A stretch of 64,000 nt of DNA from Eulemur rufifrons (lineage: Eukaryota > Chordata > Mammalia > Primates > Lemuridae), in assembly GCF_041146395.1 (NCBI RefSeq), contig NC_090989.1:217900843-217964842 (forward strand). Direction: 5' to 3'. The position numbers and the translations under genes are program-made. Shown here one piece after another: positions 36,721 to 59,120 of this stretch; the first letter of the stretch is position 1, and each line of letters opens with the position of its first letter. Under the pieces are notes generated by a model that was not told where the DNA came from, ran no database searches, and was given only the letters and a program-made list of their open reading frames with translations.

Positions 36721-38306
36721 ATGCACCAGAAATGTGGGCTAATGTTGCAGCCACTGCCTCTTTCTCTGAGCTGATGGTCGGAAAAAATCAACAGCAGCAT
36801 AAGAATCAAAGCCAGAGACCTGATGGTATCCATATTTTTAGATTTAACTAAATCCATTGTAGAAGAAACCACATACATGTTTAAAACTAATACCTGCCTT
36901 TTGTTCCACATATCTTAGTTGACCTCTTTCTTTTGGTTGATAAAAACATATACAAATCCCTGTCTGGCCAGCTCTACCTGTGCATCCAGAGTGATGGATA
37001 TAGGACTTAACATCCTGAGGAGCAGAACTTTGAATCACCAGGTCAACCTCAGGAATCTCCAAACCATGGCAGCCATGCTGGTTGCCACCAAAATTTTAAA
37101 ACTACCTTCTTTGAAACCTTTCAGTGTAATTTCTCTTTGTAACTGTGCAATGTCACCATGTAAACACTGAGCATTCTGCTTTGTGTGTGGATTCATAGCC
37201 ATTTCAGTTACATTCTTCTTGGTCTCACAGAAAATAATAGCCCTCCCTTTAGACGCACTGTAGATTTGAAGGACATCTCCAATAACTGCTGGCTTCTGAG
37301 ACCAATGACACTGGATGGCCAAATGTTCCACAGTAGTTGCAGACTTTTGAGTCATTTTTCCAACAAGGCCAACCTGTTCATACCTGGATTTCATGTAATT
37401 TTTTTGCAACTTTGTATACCCACTGTGGGCAAGTTGCAGAAAAAACCTAAGTCTGGGGATTGTATTCAGAATCAATTTTGTAGGATTCAGGAATAATATC
37501 TTCAACTTGTTCAGCAAAACCTAAATCTAACATTTGAATCACTTCATCAAGCACAGGATGGCACACTTGAAAAACATCCAATCAACCACTTTGCAGGTGA
37601 TCTTTGATATGACCAAGTGTCCCAACCAAGATGTCAATATCATTTTGAATATGATTAATTTGGTTTTGACATGTTGCTCCACCAAAAAAATAACACCACA
37701 CTGTTTCCTAGTATATCTTTGACGTCTTTGTCCGTTTGGTTTGCCAGTTCCCTTGTGGGAGCCAAAACCAATACCTTTGGTGAGTGGCTTTTTAGTAATT
37801 GTTTCTTGATTTCTTTGGAGTCTTTAAATCAAGGGAATGGCAAAAGAGAATGTCTTTTCTGTTCTTGTTCATGCTTGAGCAATTATTAAACCTTTTCCTT
37901 CATATACAAGACCAAAGATCTTAATTTGAATAGGAAAGAGATATGTTACCCCTTGACCTGTGAGAAGCTTTATAGTCTCTTCAGAAATAGGGAAATTGCA
38001 GAAGGCTTCTTTCTGTTCATGTATTAGGGTCTCCTTTAGTTTATTATCACTTGATTCATGAATAGAACTATCTAAGGATGATTCTCACTTTGATTTTTTT
38101 AATATTTATAAATATCTCCATTTGATAGATCTTTTCTTCTTGACTTATGTGATTTAGAGAATTCATCTAAAAGTCCATTAAATCCTTCTTCAGTGTCTCC
38201 ACTTAGCTTCTCTTTCATTTTAGCTTTTTTGGGCTTGGGAACAACATCCAGGTTATCAGCAATTCTCCTCTAATTCATAATGGTGCTTTGACTTCCTTCT
38301 GTCACT

Positions 38307-38420
38307 CAAGCATTGTGTAATGTGTTTTCTGCTAATCTTGTTTAAATTTTCATAACAACCCCATAAGGAAAGTCTGTACTTCCATAATCCCTCATCTGAA
38401 ATTCCGATATCCATAAAGCT
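38307..38420 (-). other. 114-nt MIR-like cassette inside the DDX50 retrocopy
   Basis: The codons matching DDX50 ...RQK and SDRRKS... are separated by exactly 114 nt on the minus strand. The insert is stop-free in that frame. Its last 90 or so bases resemble sense MIR (ggggttgttatgaaaattta is close to the MIR phrase around agggttgttgtgaggattaa). Best read as an alternative exon of the parent transcript. Confidence 0.6.
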
Positions 38421-38639
38421 CTTTTGCCTCTTCCTCTGGCTCTCGATTCCTCCAAGGGTGCTTCCAGCTTCATAGTGTTCCCCCAGAGGAGTTTCCCAGG
38501 CATTGCTGGCCTCTGCCGCCTGCCTCCCTCTGGGCACAGTGGCCACAAGCACCTGCGGGCAGGACAGCGTGAAAGGTGGGGGCAGGGTGGTCACCTGCTC
38601 AGGGCCGTGCATCACTTCCTAAAATAATCAGTATTTTTT

Positions 38640-39250
38640 AGTATTGCCTTTATTTCAGTTATTAATTGGAATTAAGAAAATATGAAGTCACTTCATTTTC
38701 AATGATTATATATTTTTAAACAGACTCTGTGGTTCCCTAGGCATATCTAACTATTCCGAATAAAAACAATCTTTCCCTTTTATAATTATTTTGTAAGACT
38801 GATTTGCTGGACGGTGGATTAAATTGCGCGGAATGAGTTACTTACAGAAAATAACATTAAAATGCGGGTAGGGCAGCCATTTTAGCTCTGAGCACGGAGA
38901 GAAATGAGGCAAAAAGTGAATGAATATAGGCGAAAAAGATAAGAGGTTAGGTCAGGTTGGGCATTGCAAAGGGCCACCCTTAGACGCGGGAGGTGTTATG
39001 GACTTGCCAAGTACACAAACTGGATAGAGTTAGGTTCCTGCATTTTCCATCTGCTGCCATCACCAGTGAGAGCGCCATTAGGACTTTTGCAAGCCCCTAA
39101 AGACCGGAAAGATGATAGTACCCCCGTTAATTAGAAACTTACTTAGGAAGTGAATTAAAACTTAAGTTGGAGTGAATGCAAGACTTTCCTTTTACACTTT
39201 ATGAAATAAAAATTCCGAATTCATCAAAGCTGAACTTTCTGTTTTTCCTT
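38640..39250. other. Upstream flank of CARNMT1, nothing recognised
   Basis: AT-rich to mixed composition leading into the CpG island. No repeat or exon was recognised. Confidence 0.45.
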
Positions 39251-39426
39251 CCATTGCCAGTGCCTTAGCTTAGGTTCAGCCTCGTGTTCCACAATCCAGC
39301 ACTCGCAAGCTAAGCCCCACCCACGCGGCCACTCACAGGTGCCAGCTGTGCCAGCCCCACCCTGCCAAGGAGCTCCTCCTTCGCCCCCACACGGGGTCCC
39401 TAGCCCCGCCCCTGGAAGCGCCGTCC

Positions 39427-39434
39427 TGACGTCA
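39427..39434 (+). promoter_or_regulatory. Full CRE palindrome (TGACGTCA)
   Basis: The exact 8-bp CREB/ATF palindrome lies within the CpG island, 272 bases before the CARNMT1 start codon. Its promoter position makes it a plausible functional site; binding is inferred. Confidence 0.5.
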
Positions 39435-39503
39435 GCGCGCCGTCGCCGAAGCCCGGCAGCAAATGAGCGCTGGCGGCCGGGGCTCTCGGTCGTACACTCG
39501 CAG

Positions 39504-39515
39504 ACGCATGCGCGC
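39504..39515 (+). promoter_or_regulatory. NRF1-like site
   Basis: ACGCATGCGCGC matches the GCGCATGCGC-type core of the NRF1 motif with one change. NRF1 sites are common in CpG-island promoters of metabolic genes. Inferred from motif only. Confidence 0.4.
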
Positions 39516-39705
39516 TGTTTCCGGGAGCCCCGAAGACCTGGCGGAGCCCGGCACCGATGGAGGCTTGAGGGTGGCGGGGGCGGAGCGCGCCGCGAGCTGG
39601 GTGCATGTCCGCGGCGGGCGCCGTCTAGAGGAAGGCCAAGCAGCCGCCACCACGCTTTCAATCGCGGCGAGACGCAAGCGAGCCAGGCCCAGGGCCGCGG
39701 CTGCG

Positions 39706-49702
<9,997 letters not shown>

Positions 49703-50699
49703 GTAAATAGTACTTTGTTTTTAACCAATTTCTTTAAGATATGCAAGCACTGAGTTTCTCTATAAGACATTTTGTAATCCTGATTCATTTTTATAGTTGC
49801 TGAGTATAGTATGTTTTGTATATGTGAGTGTTAACGTTTGTTGTTGAATGCCGTGTGTGAGGTTGCAGTTAGCATTTTAATAATTTTTGCTCTGTTAATT
49901 CCTGGGAAATTTAATTTAGAAATTAAATAATAAAGTTAGATTGAATGTTCATTATCAGTGATGTGTATCTTTTTATAATATACTTTATGGCAAAGCAAAA
50001 AGCTGCAAATTTTTAATTCTCCTTGTTGTGACATACTTACAAGCAAATGATGGATCTGCACCTTAGAACAGAGCTCTTAACTCTTTTGTGCCATAGATCC
50101 TTGGGCAGTCTGAGGCCCATGGTTCACTTTTCAGAATAACTTTTTAAGTGAATAAGATAAAATGCATAGGATTACAAAGAAACCAATTAGTTTGAAATAC
50201 AGTTATTAAAAGATTTAAAAAGGAAATTTGTGATATAACTTGCTTTTTGTCATGTATCACATTAAATACAATCTAGCAGCAAGTGTAATTACCGTATTAT
50301 GAAAATGCTGAATGGTGTATACATTATTTTGAGAACCTCATCAACTAATGTGAGGTGAAAATCTGTGTGATTTCTATGATGGTAAAGTTACAAGTATTGC
50401 TAAAACTATTATTGTTTGTTGCCTGCATTTATAATTGAAGAAAAATATCAGTTACTGAAATTAAAATGTAATTGTTTCCCATCCCCTTCATAGACCCAAT
50501 GAATTCTATTTATAGATCCCTTGGATCTGTCAATCCCAAGTTAGGACCCCCTGACTTGGAGGACATATATTTAAAGAGAACCTCTGGATGGAATTCAGTC
50601 ATTTTAGGGATCTTTGTAGAGAGAGCCTCCTTTTCCTCCTTTCTTTCCCCCTCATTGATAGGCAACTTTAAGTTTGGTGTATCCCTCCAGAAATTTCAA
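49703..50699 (+). other. Start of CARNMT1 intron 3; possible old hAT-type repeat
   Basis: 50080-50530 (cttaactcttttgtgccata ... tttcccatccccttcataga) has paired end-like text reminiscent of an old hAT-derived MER element with inverted ends. Family not certain. Confidence 0.35.
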
Positions 50700-52392
50700 T
50701 ACATATGTGTGTCTCTTTTTTCTCTTTTTCATTTTAAAATAACTTCAACATTACAGGTAAGTTACATGAATTGTACAGAAACTTCCCATATATTCTTTGC
50801 CTAAATTCACCAATTTTTATCATCTTACCACATTTGCATTATTGTTTCCTCTTCTTTCTTCCCTCCTTCCCCTACTTTTATATATCTGTGTGTCTAAAAT
50901 TACACATACACAAAATAAGCAAATTGAGGAAATTTAACCTTGGATACTGTTACGTAATCTACAGTCTATATTCAAGTTTTGTAAATTATTCTGGCAATGT
51001 CCTTTATAACATTTGTTTTCTATCCAGTCTAGAATCCAGTCCAGGATATTGTATTGCATTTAATTGCCTTGTCTTAGTCTTAAAGCTGGAACAGTTCCTT
51101 CGCCTTTCTTTGACTCTCCTGACTGACATTGACGTTTTTGAAGAATATAGGGAAGTTATTTTATAGAATATTGCTCAGTTTGAGATTGTCTCATGTTTTT
51201 TCATTATGAGATCTAGGTTGAATATCCCCAGTGTAAGTAGTACATAATTGATGTTATGTCCTTTAAAAGGTAATCACATCCAGAGACATACAGTGTCTGT
51301 CAGACCATCATTGCCAATTTTAATTTTGATCACCCAGTCAAAATGTTATCTGGCTTCTCTACCGGTCAGTTAATATTTCTCTTCTCACAACTATTATAAT
51401 AAGCAATTTCTGGCAAGACACTTTCAGACGATGCAGTTAATATCCTGCTCCTCCTCAGACTTTCCTTCCCCTAGAATTATAATCCATTGATGATTATTGC
51501 ATGAACCTGTCTGTGCTGTGGTGGTTGTGGAATGGTGATTTTTCTAACTACAGTTATCAGTTGGCATTATATTGTAATGAATAGCCCTTCCCTCTCCCCT
51601 ACCTGTGTATCTAGCTATTTATCTCTTTAGCAGGAAGGACTCCTGGTTCCTATTTTATATAGTGGGTTATAATCCATTACTGTTGTTCTTTATTTTGTTC
51701 AGATTGCCTCAGGTTTGGCCACCAGGAGTCCCTTCACGTTGGCTCCTGTGTCCTTTTGGCATATCAGCATATCCCAATCTTTTTCTTTTTTGGAGTACTT
51801 CTTTGCTTTCTGGCACTGTGAGATATTTCAGGCCCATCTTTTATCTTCACTACTTCAGTTCTGGAATTGGCTGTTTCTCTAAAGACATGGCTCCTTTTAA
51901 TGTGGAATGGTATGTAGAAACCAAGATCTGGCACTACGCATGTTTATTGTTACTAAGATGACATTTGTTTCTGAGCCTTTTATGGACAGACCTGTTGTGC
52001 ACCCCTGTCCTTCTTGATTTATTGTTATTTTTTGATTCATAGAGTATCAACTAAACAAAACTAGATAAAAAAATGATATTCAGAAGTGTCATTCATTCCT
52101 TCCCATATTCCTTCTATACCCCATCTCAGCACCCCCGTCATTCCACACCTGATGTAAATACCACTATCAACAGTTTCTGATTTATTCTTCCTCTTCTTTT
52201 TTGGGGGAGGAAGTAAGCAGATATATGTTTTTTTCTTTGTAATTACCCCCTTCAGTCATACACAAAAGGTAGCCTACTATGTATTTTAGTTGGCACTTTT
52301 TTCCCCCACTTAACAATGTATCCTAGAAATTGCTACATATATGGGTTCATGGAGTTTTTGCTCAGTCATTTTTTTTTTTTTTTTTTTACAGC

Positions 52393-53165
52393 TGAGTAGT
52401 GGGCACTGGTTGCCTTGGTGTCCATTAAAACAGTTCTTCTGAAACAACTGGTATGGCTGCTGTCTTGTTCCTGTGTGGCAGTCAAGCTTGGTTCCCAGGT
52501 CTTCCTGGAAACTGTGTGTGCCTAATGTCCTTTAATAAATTATTTTTTTGCTTAAACTACCTAGGGTGGATTCTGTTGTCTACAACTAAAAATCATGGCC
52601 CACGTTGAGCAGCTTTCAACAGAATCTTAATGATAAAAGAAAGTTCTTTGCCAAATTCGCCATTAAGAAGAAAATTGAAATTAAGCAAGTTGAACAACAT
52701 ATATTAGTACTTACTATATAGAAGGAGTGTAGGAGATAAAAAGAGACTTGATTCTTGCCCTCAAGACAATGGAATGAGGTACCTAACTATATACCCAATA
52801 AGTAATGCAATATAGTGCTTATGCTCTGAAGAAAAACAAAAATGGTTAAGGGATCTGGGGTGTATGTGAAAAAAAGATGCCTCTAGTAATATAAATTGTG
52901 ATATATTCATCGAGGAATGCTTCATACTGTGAAAATGGACAAACTATAGCTATTTACAACAAAGCAGATTAAATCCTTATAATAATGAGTAAAAGAAGCA
53001 AGAAATGACACCATGAGGAAACGATCGGCCAAATACAAAATGTGAGATGTTCTGCAGGTCAAATGACCTAGTTTTCTTAAACAAACAAACAAAACAGTGG
53101 CATAAGAAAAAGAAAGGGTAGAGGGAAAGCAGGAACTGTTGAAGATTAAAAGAGATGTAGTAGGC
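52393..53165 (+). repeat. Mosaic dispersed duplication, copy 2
   Basis: Direct-orientation partner of 32061-32888, about 20.3 kb away. It continues into more L1M 3' sequence to about 53390, which copy 1 lacks, so it was not copied from copy 1 in its present form. Confidence 0.9.
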
Positions 53166-53393
53166 ATAATCTGATTTTGAAAAACTATAAAAAGATATCT
53201 TTGGGACAGTTGGGAAAATTTGAATAAGAACTGAGTATTAGATGATTTTAAGAACTGATTAATTTTGTTAATAGAGATAATAATGGCATAGTGGTTATCT
53301 TAAAAAATTTTCTTAGAGATGCACACTGAAGTTTGGGAAAAAGATAGCAGTATCTGGGAGCTGCTCTAAAATACCTCTGCAAAATTAATGAAC

Positions 53394-53484
53394 AGGCTGG
53401 GTACGGTAGTATGTGCATGTTGTCCGCTCTACTTGGGAGGCTTAGGCAAGAAGATCGAGTCCAGGAGTTCAAGTCCAGCCTGCA
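53394..53484 (+). mobile_element. Alu monomer fragment
   Basis: ggctgggtacggtagtatgt ... acttgggaggcttaggcaag resembles a free or truncated Alu monomer, very diverged. Confidence 0.45.
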
Positions 53485-54447
53485 GAGTACTCTGTTATTT
53501 GGATATACTATAGTTTATTTTACATTTGGCCATTTAGATAGTTGGCAGTACCTTGCAATTATAAATAAGGCTACAGTTAATAGCATACATCTGTATTTTC
53601 ATATTGTTAGAAGCATATCTATTTTTTAATTTAAAAATAACTTTATTCCATAATCTTAAAAAAATCCATATTATAACCTCAGAACTAATTTCTCCTGACT
53701 TCTTGCTACCACATATTAAAACATAAATAATGCAGAGGGATCTGTTTATTTGTCTTTGCAGCAGTTCCTGGCCAGTCCCATGGTAAGAAATATTGGTTGG
53801 CACTTAATTACATAATAAATTATATCCAGCTAGGATGATTTTTCAGTGCATGTGTTATGAAAACTTTCCATCATGCATTTTCCTGTTGCAATTACAGGGC
53901 CTGTATGTGTTTGTGAGGATTTGGAAATATCAAAGACATAGGATTTCCCAGTGTCCACAAGGTTTTGAGGGAAAGAAATGTTCGTTGTAATAGCCCTGAA
54001 GGATTTATCTTCCTCATCCTGATAAGTGTATCTCATACTCTCTGATTTTTTTTAAAAGCACAATGTAATAACAACTTACACTTTGCCATACAAACCCACA
54101 TGCTTGTGGATTTGGGCATGGATCATCTTAAAGAAAAAAAGCCTTAATTCTTTAAAAATCATTAAAATTTGAAGACCTCCAGTACCTGGGCTTTTAACTG
54201 ACCCAGCATATTAATGTGCACACAGGGCTTGGGTATAAGTGACAGCAATCAAAGTCAACTATCAAGGGTTTATAGTGTTTGGAACCAAGACCATGAAGCT
54301 CCCATTTGCCAGTGGGAATACCCTCATGTATTTCCTATCATTAGGTATGTGTGCAAGAGGTTCTGTCTTTAGTTTGAATTCTTAGAGGTGGGATTCCTGC
54401 ATCTGAAAAGTAAATGCCTGTGTAGCTTGGTTAGTATATTAAGCATA

Positions 54448-55075
54448 TTAGTTGTCTATTGCTGTGTAAGAAATTACCACACACTTAACTGCTTAAAACA
54501 ACACACATTTATTTCACAGTTTCTTTGGGTCAGGAGTTTGGGCATGGCTTAATTGGTTCCTCTGTGTAGGGTCTTTTTTTTTTTATTTTAATTGAGACAG
54601 TATCTCCATCTGTTACCCAGGCTGGAGTACAGTGGTGCAATCACAGCTCACTCAGCTTTGAACTCCTGGGCTCAGGTGATCCTCCTGCCTCTGCCTCCTG
54701 AGTAGCTGGGACTATATGTGCATGCCACCATCCCCAACTAATTTTTTCTTTTTTTGTAGAGCCAGGGTCTCGCTGTGTTGCCCAGGCTGGTCTCGAACTC
54801 TTGGTTTTAAGTGATCCTTCTGCCTCAGCTTCCCAAAGTCCTTGTCTCAGGCTTTTCCCAAACGGCCACTTCATCAAGCCAGCAAGGAGAGTCTCTAGAT
54901 AAGTAAGCACTAAACAGAGGTATACCATATGAAACAGTCATAGGAGTGACATTCCATCACTTTTGTCATATTCAGTTGGTTAGAAGCAAGTCACAGATTC
55001 TGTGAACGCTCATGGGGAAAGGGAGTATAAAAGGAATGGAGACCAGGAGGTAGGGTCACATTATAGTCTGTCTGC
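54448..55075 (-). mobile_element. MaLR-type LTR (MLT1-like), reverse, with nested Alu
   Basis: 54448-54570 (attagttgtctattgctgtg, ttatttcacagtttctttgg) and 54840-55075 (gacattccatcacttttgtc, ttggttagaagcaagtcaca) are parts of one reverse LTR split by an Alu. No viral coding sequence is present. Confidence 0.55.
54571..54838 (-). mobile_element. Alu, reverse, 5' end missing
   Basis: T-tract through to cctcagcttcccaaagtc, where the element stops before its usual cccggcc end. Confidence 0.85.
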
Positions 55076-56490
55076 CAGATATTGCTGTATTTTCCTATAG
55101 GGGTTGTACTCTTGTCTTGCCAGCAATGTATGAAAGTGCCTGTTTACTCACAGTCCTGACAAACGTATTGCATTATTAAGCTTTTGCACTTGTTGCCAAT
55201 CTGATGGGTGGGAAATTGTATCTTGGCATAGTTTTGATTTGCATTTCTCTTATCATGAATGAAGTTGAACATCTTCATACATTAAAGGGTCATTTTATAT
55301 CTTTTTATTTTGAGAATTATATATTCATATATTTTTCCCTCATTTTTTTTTTTTTTGCCGAGGTGAAATGCATATTACAAAAAGTAATCATTGCAAACAA
55401 TTCAGTGGCATTCAGTACATTCACAATATTGTGTATCCACCACCTCTGTATAGATCCAAAACATTTTCATCAACCAAAATAAAACCTCATACCCTATTAA
55501 GCAATTACTCCCCATTCCCCCACCCCACCTTTGTTTTTTAGCAGTTTGAGGTGTCTTAAATGTGGTTTTCTTTATATTTATCCTGCTTGGGGTTTGCTGA
55601 GCTGCTTGGGGTTTGGTTATCATCAATTCAGAAATTCTTTGCTTTTGTCACCACATTATTTTTTTACCATTCTTTTTATTTCTCTTCTGGTACTCAGTTA
55701 CATATATTAAACTGTTGAATATCGTTTCTTAGGTTTCAAATGGATCTTTTACCACACTACGCCTCCCCTAACTCTATATATTATAGTTTGGATAATTTCT
55801 GTTGACTTCAACTTCAGTGATTCTTTGCTATGCTAATTTGTCAGTAAGTCCTTTGAAACAGAGTTCTTTGATACTGGTTCGTTATTTTTTTTTTTTTTTT
55901 AATTTCTAGCACCTCTCTCTCTCTCTCCACCCCCCTTCCACACACACACACTCTGCTGAAATTCCCTGTTTGTACATGTGAGCTACCTTTTGCACTAAAT
56001 GCTTTGACATAGTTTTCATGGTTATTTTAAAATCCCTGCCTCGTAATTCCAACATACGTGCTGTTTGTGGGACTATTCTCTTGAAAGCTTCTCCTCATAA
56101 CAATGGGTTACATTTTCTTGCTTCTTTGCATATCTCATAATTTTTTGATTGAATGCGAGACATTGTATGCAAATAGTAGAAACTGAAGTCAATAATATTA
56201 ACAACCAGAAAAAAAGCATTCTTTTTAGTCTGTCAGGCTGCTAGTGGGGGTGAGAGGGCTGAGTGAATCACTTAAGTGTTTATAATTTCTAGTGTGCTTG
56301 CATGTATTAGCGGCATCAATCAATCACTTACTTGTTTGTAAACCTTGCATCTAGAAATGTAGCAATATAGGGATATTGTTGCCCCTAGAACATGAAATAG
56401 TTTCTGAAGTTTCATATGCATCTCACCTTTTATGCCCATTGATTTTATCATCTTTCCTGTGGTAGATCTTTCCATCATTAAGAAATACTT
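55076..56490 (-). mobile_element. Old L1 fragments, reverse
   Basis: tgttgccaatctgatgggtg, gttttgatttgcatttctct, ggcattcagtacattcacaa and tttttgattgaatgcgagac match old reverse L1-derived text. A CT/CA-rich microsatellite lies at about 55912-55955. Confidence 0.5.
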
Positions 56491-56675
56491 GGGCCCTGCT
56501 TGGTGATGCATGCTATAGTCTCCGCTACTGGGCAGGCTGAGGCAGGAGGATCCCTTGAGCGCAGGAGTTTTGGGTTATAGTGTGATGTGTGCTGTGATTG
56601 TGCCTCTGAATAGCCACTGCACTCCAGCCAGGGCAACAGTGCAAGACCCCTGTCTCTAAAATTAAAAAAAAAAAA
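56489..56675 (+). mobile_element. Alu monomer, forward, old
   Basis: Single arm with an A-tail (ggcaggctgaggcaggagga ... gcactccagccagggcaaca). Confidence 0.75.
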
Positions 56676-56689
56676 ACAGATTTAAAAAA

Positions 56690-58460
56690 TAAGCTAAGAT
56701 TTTTATAGTTTTAATTCTCAAGTTTAGGTCTTTGGTCCATTTTGACCTAATTTTTATATGTGGTATAGTAAGGGTCCAACTTAATTCTTTTGCCTATGGA
56801 TGTCCAGTTTTCCCATCACATTTGTTAAAAAACTGCCCTTTCCCTTTTGAGTGGTCTTGGTATTCTTGTTGAAAATCAGTTGACCACATATTTGAGGGTT
56901 TTTTCTGGGCTTTATATTCTATTCCATTGGTCTATATGTTTGCTCTTATGCCAGTACCATACTATTTTAATGCTGTAGTTTTGTAAATTTCAAAGTCAGG
57001 AAGTGTGATTCCTCCAGCTTTGTTCTTTTTAAAGATTGTTTTGGCTATTTGGGGCCCCTTGCAATTCTATGTGAATTTTAGGATAGGCTTTTCCATTTCT
57101 GCAGAAAAGGCTGTTGGGAATATTGGTAGGGTTTATGTTGAATATGTAGATTGCTTTAGGTATTAGTACTGCTGACATCTTAAACAGTGTTCAGTCTTCT
57201 CATTCATTAACATAGGACTTCTTTCTAGTTATTTAGATCTTTAATTTCTTTCCGCAGTCTTCTGTAGTTTTCAATGTACAAGTCTTTCACCTTGGTTAGA
57301 TTTATTTTTAAGTTTTTAATTCTTTTAGATGCTATTATAAAAGAAATTGCTTCCTTGATTTCCTTTCAGAATTTTCATTGCTGATTTGTACAATCACAAC
57401 TGATTTCTTTGTGTTGATCTTGTACCCTGCAATCTTACTTAATTTGTTTAGTAGCTCTTACTGCTTTCTTGTGGATTCTTTGGGATTTTCTATATATAGG
57501 ATCATGTCATACAAAAAGAGATAGTTTTTACCTTTTCCTTTCCAATTTGAATGGCTTTTATTTCCTTATCATGTTTCTGTTCTTAGGGAGAAAACTTTCA
57601 CAATTGAATATGATGTCGGCTGTGGGTTTTTCATAAATACCCTTTATCATGTTGAGGAATTTTTCCTCTATTGCTAGTTTTCTGAGTTTTTTCCCCTTAA
57701 AAGGTGTTGGATTTTTGTCAAAGGCCTTTTTTGATCAATTGAAATTATCATACAGTTTTTTTTCTTTCCTTCTATTAATGTGATGTATTACATTGATTTT
57801 CTTATGTTGCATTCCTTGCATTCCTGGGATAAGTTCCACTTGGTCATGGTAAATAATCTTTTTAATATGTTGTTGGATTCAATTTGGTAGTATTTTGTTA
57901 AGGATTTTTACATCTATATTCATAAGGGACATTGATCTGTAATTTTTTCTTGTGATGTTTTTACTTGACTTTTGGTATCAAGGTAATGCTGGCCTCAAGT
58001 TTGAGAAGGACTGTTAATGTGTTAATTCTTTAATGTTTGGTGGAATTCCCCTGGGAGCACATCTTGTGCAGGATTTTTCTTTGTTAGGAAGGATCTTTTT
58101 TTTTTTTTTTTTGTTGAGACAGAGTCTCACTTTGTTGCCCAGGCTAGAGTGAGTGCCGTGGCGTCAGCTTAGCTCACAGCAACCTCAGACTCCTGGGCTT
58201 AAGCGATCCTACTGCCTCAACCTCCCAAGTAGCTGGGACTACAGGCATGCGCCACTATGCCCGGCTAATTTTTTCTATATAGATTTTTAGTTGTCCATAT
58301 AATGTCTTTCTATTTTTAGTAGAGACGGGGTCTCGCTCAGGCTGGTCTTGAACTCTTGACCTTGAGCAATCCACCCGCCTCGGCCTCCCAGAGTGCTAGG
58401 ATTACAGGCGTGAGCCACCGCGCCCGGCCTGTTAGGAAGGATCTTTGCCTTACCATGGAA
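56690..58460 (-). mobile_element. LINE-1 ORF2 remnant, reverse, with nested young Alu
   Basis: Reverse L1 ORF2 reverse-transcriptase region: ctattccattggtctatatg, ccagtaccatactattttaa, gatcttgtaccctgcaatct, gcattccttgcattcctggg. Continuous to 58095, then interrupted by an Alu. Frames are broken by many stops. Confidence 0.85.
58096..58429 (-). mobile_element. Young lemur-type Alu, reverse, with TSD
   Basis: gttaggaaggatc is present directly before the T-tract and again after gcgcccggcct. Full length, little diverged. Confidence 0.95.
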
Positions 58461-58510
58461 TATTGAGATGACAACAATCTGCTTTAAATCTCTTTATTTA
58501 AGATACAAAG

Positions 58511-59120
58511 AAGCTGAGGCAGGAGAATCATTTGAAGTCAGGAGTTCAAGGCCAGCCTGAGCAGCATAGCAGGACCCTGTCTCTACAAAAAAAATTTTTT
58601 ATTTATTTTTTATTTATTTATTTTTTGAGACAGAGTCTCACTCTGTTGCCCAGGCTAGAGTGAGTGCCGTGGTGTCAGCCTAGCTCACAGCAACCTCAAA
58701 CTCCTGGGCTCAAGCAATCCTCCTGCCTCAGCCTCCCGAGTAGCTGGGAGTAGCTGGGACTATAGGCATGGGCCACCGTACCCGGCTAACTTTTTCTATA
58801 TATTTTTTAGTTGTCCGGTTAATTTCTTTCTATTTTTTAGTAGAGATGGGGTCTCGCTCTTACTCGGGCTGGGCTTAAACTCCTGACCTCGAGCGATCCT
58901 CCCTCTTCGGCCTCCCATACAAAAAAAAAATTAAAAAAAAAAAAAAGCTAGCCAGGTGTGGTAGCATGCCTATAGTCTCAGCTACTTGGGAGGCTGAGGT
59001 GGGAGGATCGCTTGAGCAGGAGTTTGAGGTTGCAGTAAGCTATGATGATGCCACTGTACTCTGGCCCAGGCAACAGAGCAAGACCTTGTCTCAAAAAAAA
59101 AAAAAACAAAAAAAAAAAAC
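58511..59120 (+). mobile_element. Alu, forward, split by a second Alu
   Basis: The left arm 58511-58590 and right arm 58945-59120 belong to one forward Alu. Confidence 0.85.
58595..58918 (-). mobile_element. Alu, reverse, nested within an Alu
   Basis: Reverse lemur-type Alu inserted in the A-rich linker of the older forward Alu. It stops at cggcctccca, so its own 5' end is missing. tagctgggag is duplicated at 58741-58756. Confidence 0.88.

Larger units (their letters stand above)
36184..38620 (-). pseudogene. DDX50P: Processed DDX50 (Gu-beta helicase) pseudogene
   Basis: Reading right to left on the minus strand, the copy starts with a GC-rich 5' UTR (38504 to about 38620), the start codon at 38503-38501 (MPGKLLWG), and runs without introns to the DDX50 C-terminus near 36184, where the stop codon is mutated. 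Recognisable stretches include GVTYLFPIQ (Q motif), [49 protein letters not shown]-like text and EEYYDGNT. Many frameshifts and stops break it, so it cannot make a helicase. Absence of introns shows retroposition. The parental protein is a nucleolar DEAD-box RNA helicase of about 737 residues. Two foreign inserts sit inside it. The 3' UTR and A-tail are not clearly delimited; a T-run at 35983-35992 is a candidate tail. Confidence 0.92.
50700..53660 (-). mobile_element. Old L1M, reverse, interrupted by the mosaic block
   Basis: 50700-52398 (gttggctcctgtgtcctttt, aaaccaagatctggcactac, aatgtatcctagaaattgct) continues at 53490-53660 (ttggatatactatagtttat) as one reverse L1M. The sequence 52399-53489 was inserted; gagta is present at both joins (52394-52398, 53485-53489). 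Confidence 0.65.

Noticed and set aside
37035..37517. 160-codon open frame resembling a DEAD-box helicase core
   Set aside because: It is a surviving piece of the DDX50 processed pseudogene; adjacent frames are shifted and the catalytic motifs are spread over several frames.
50472..51166. Two open frames of 110 and 131 codons in CARNMT1 intron 3
   Set aside because: They lie in AT-rich, reverse L1M-derived sequence; the hydrophobic composition comes from T-rich codons.
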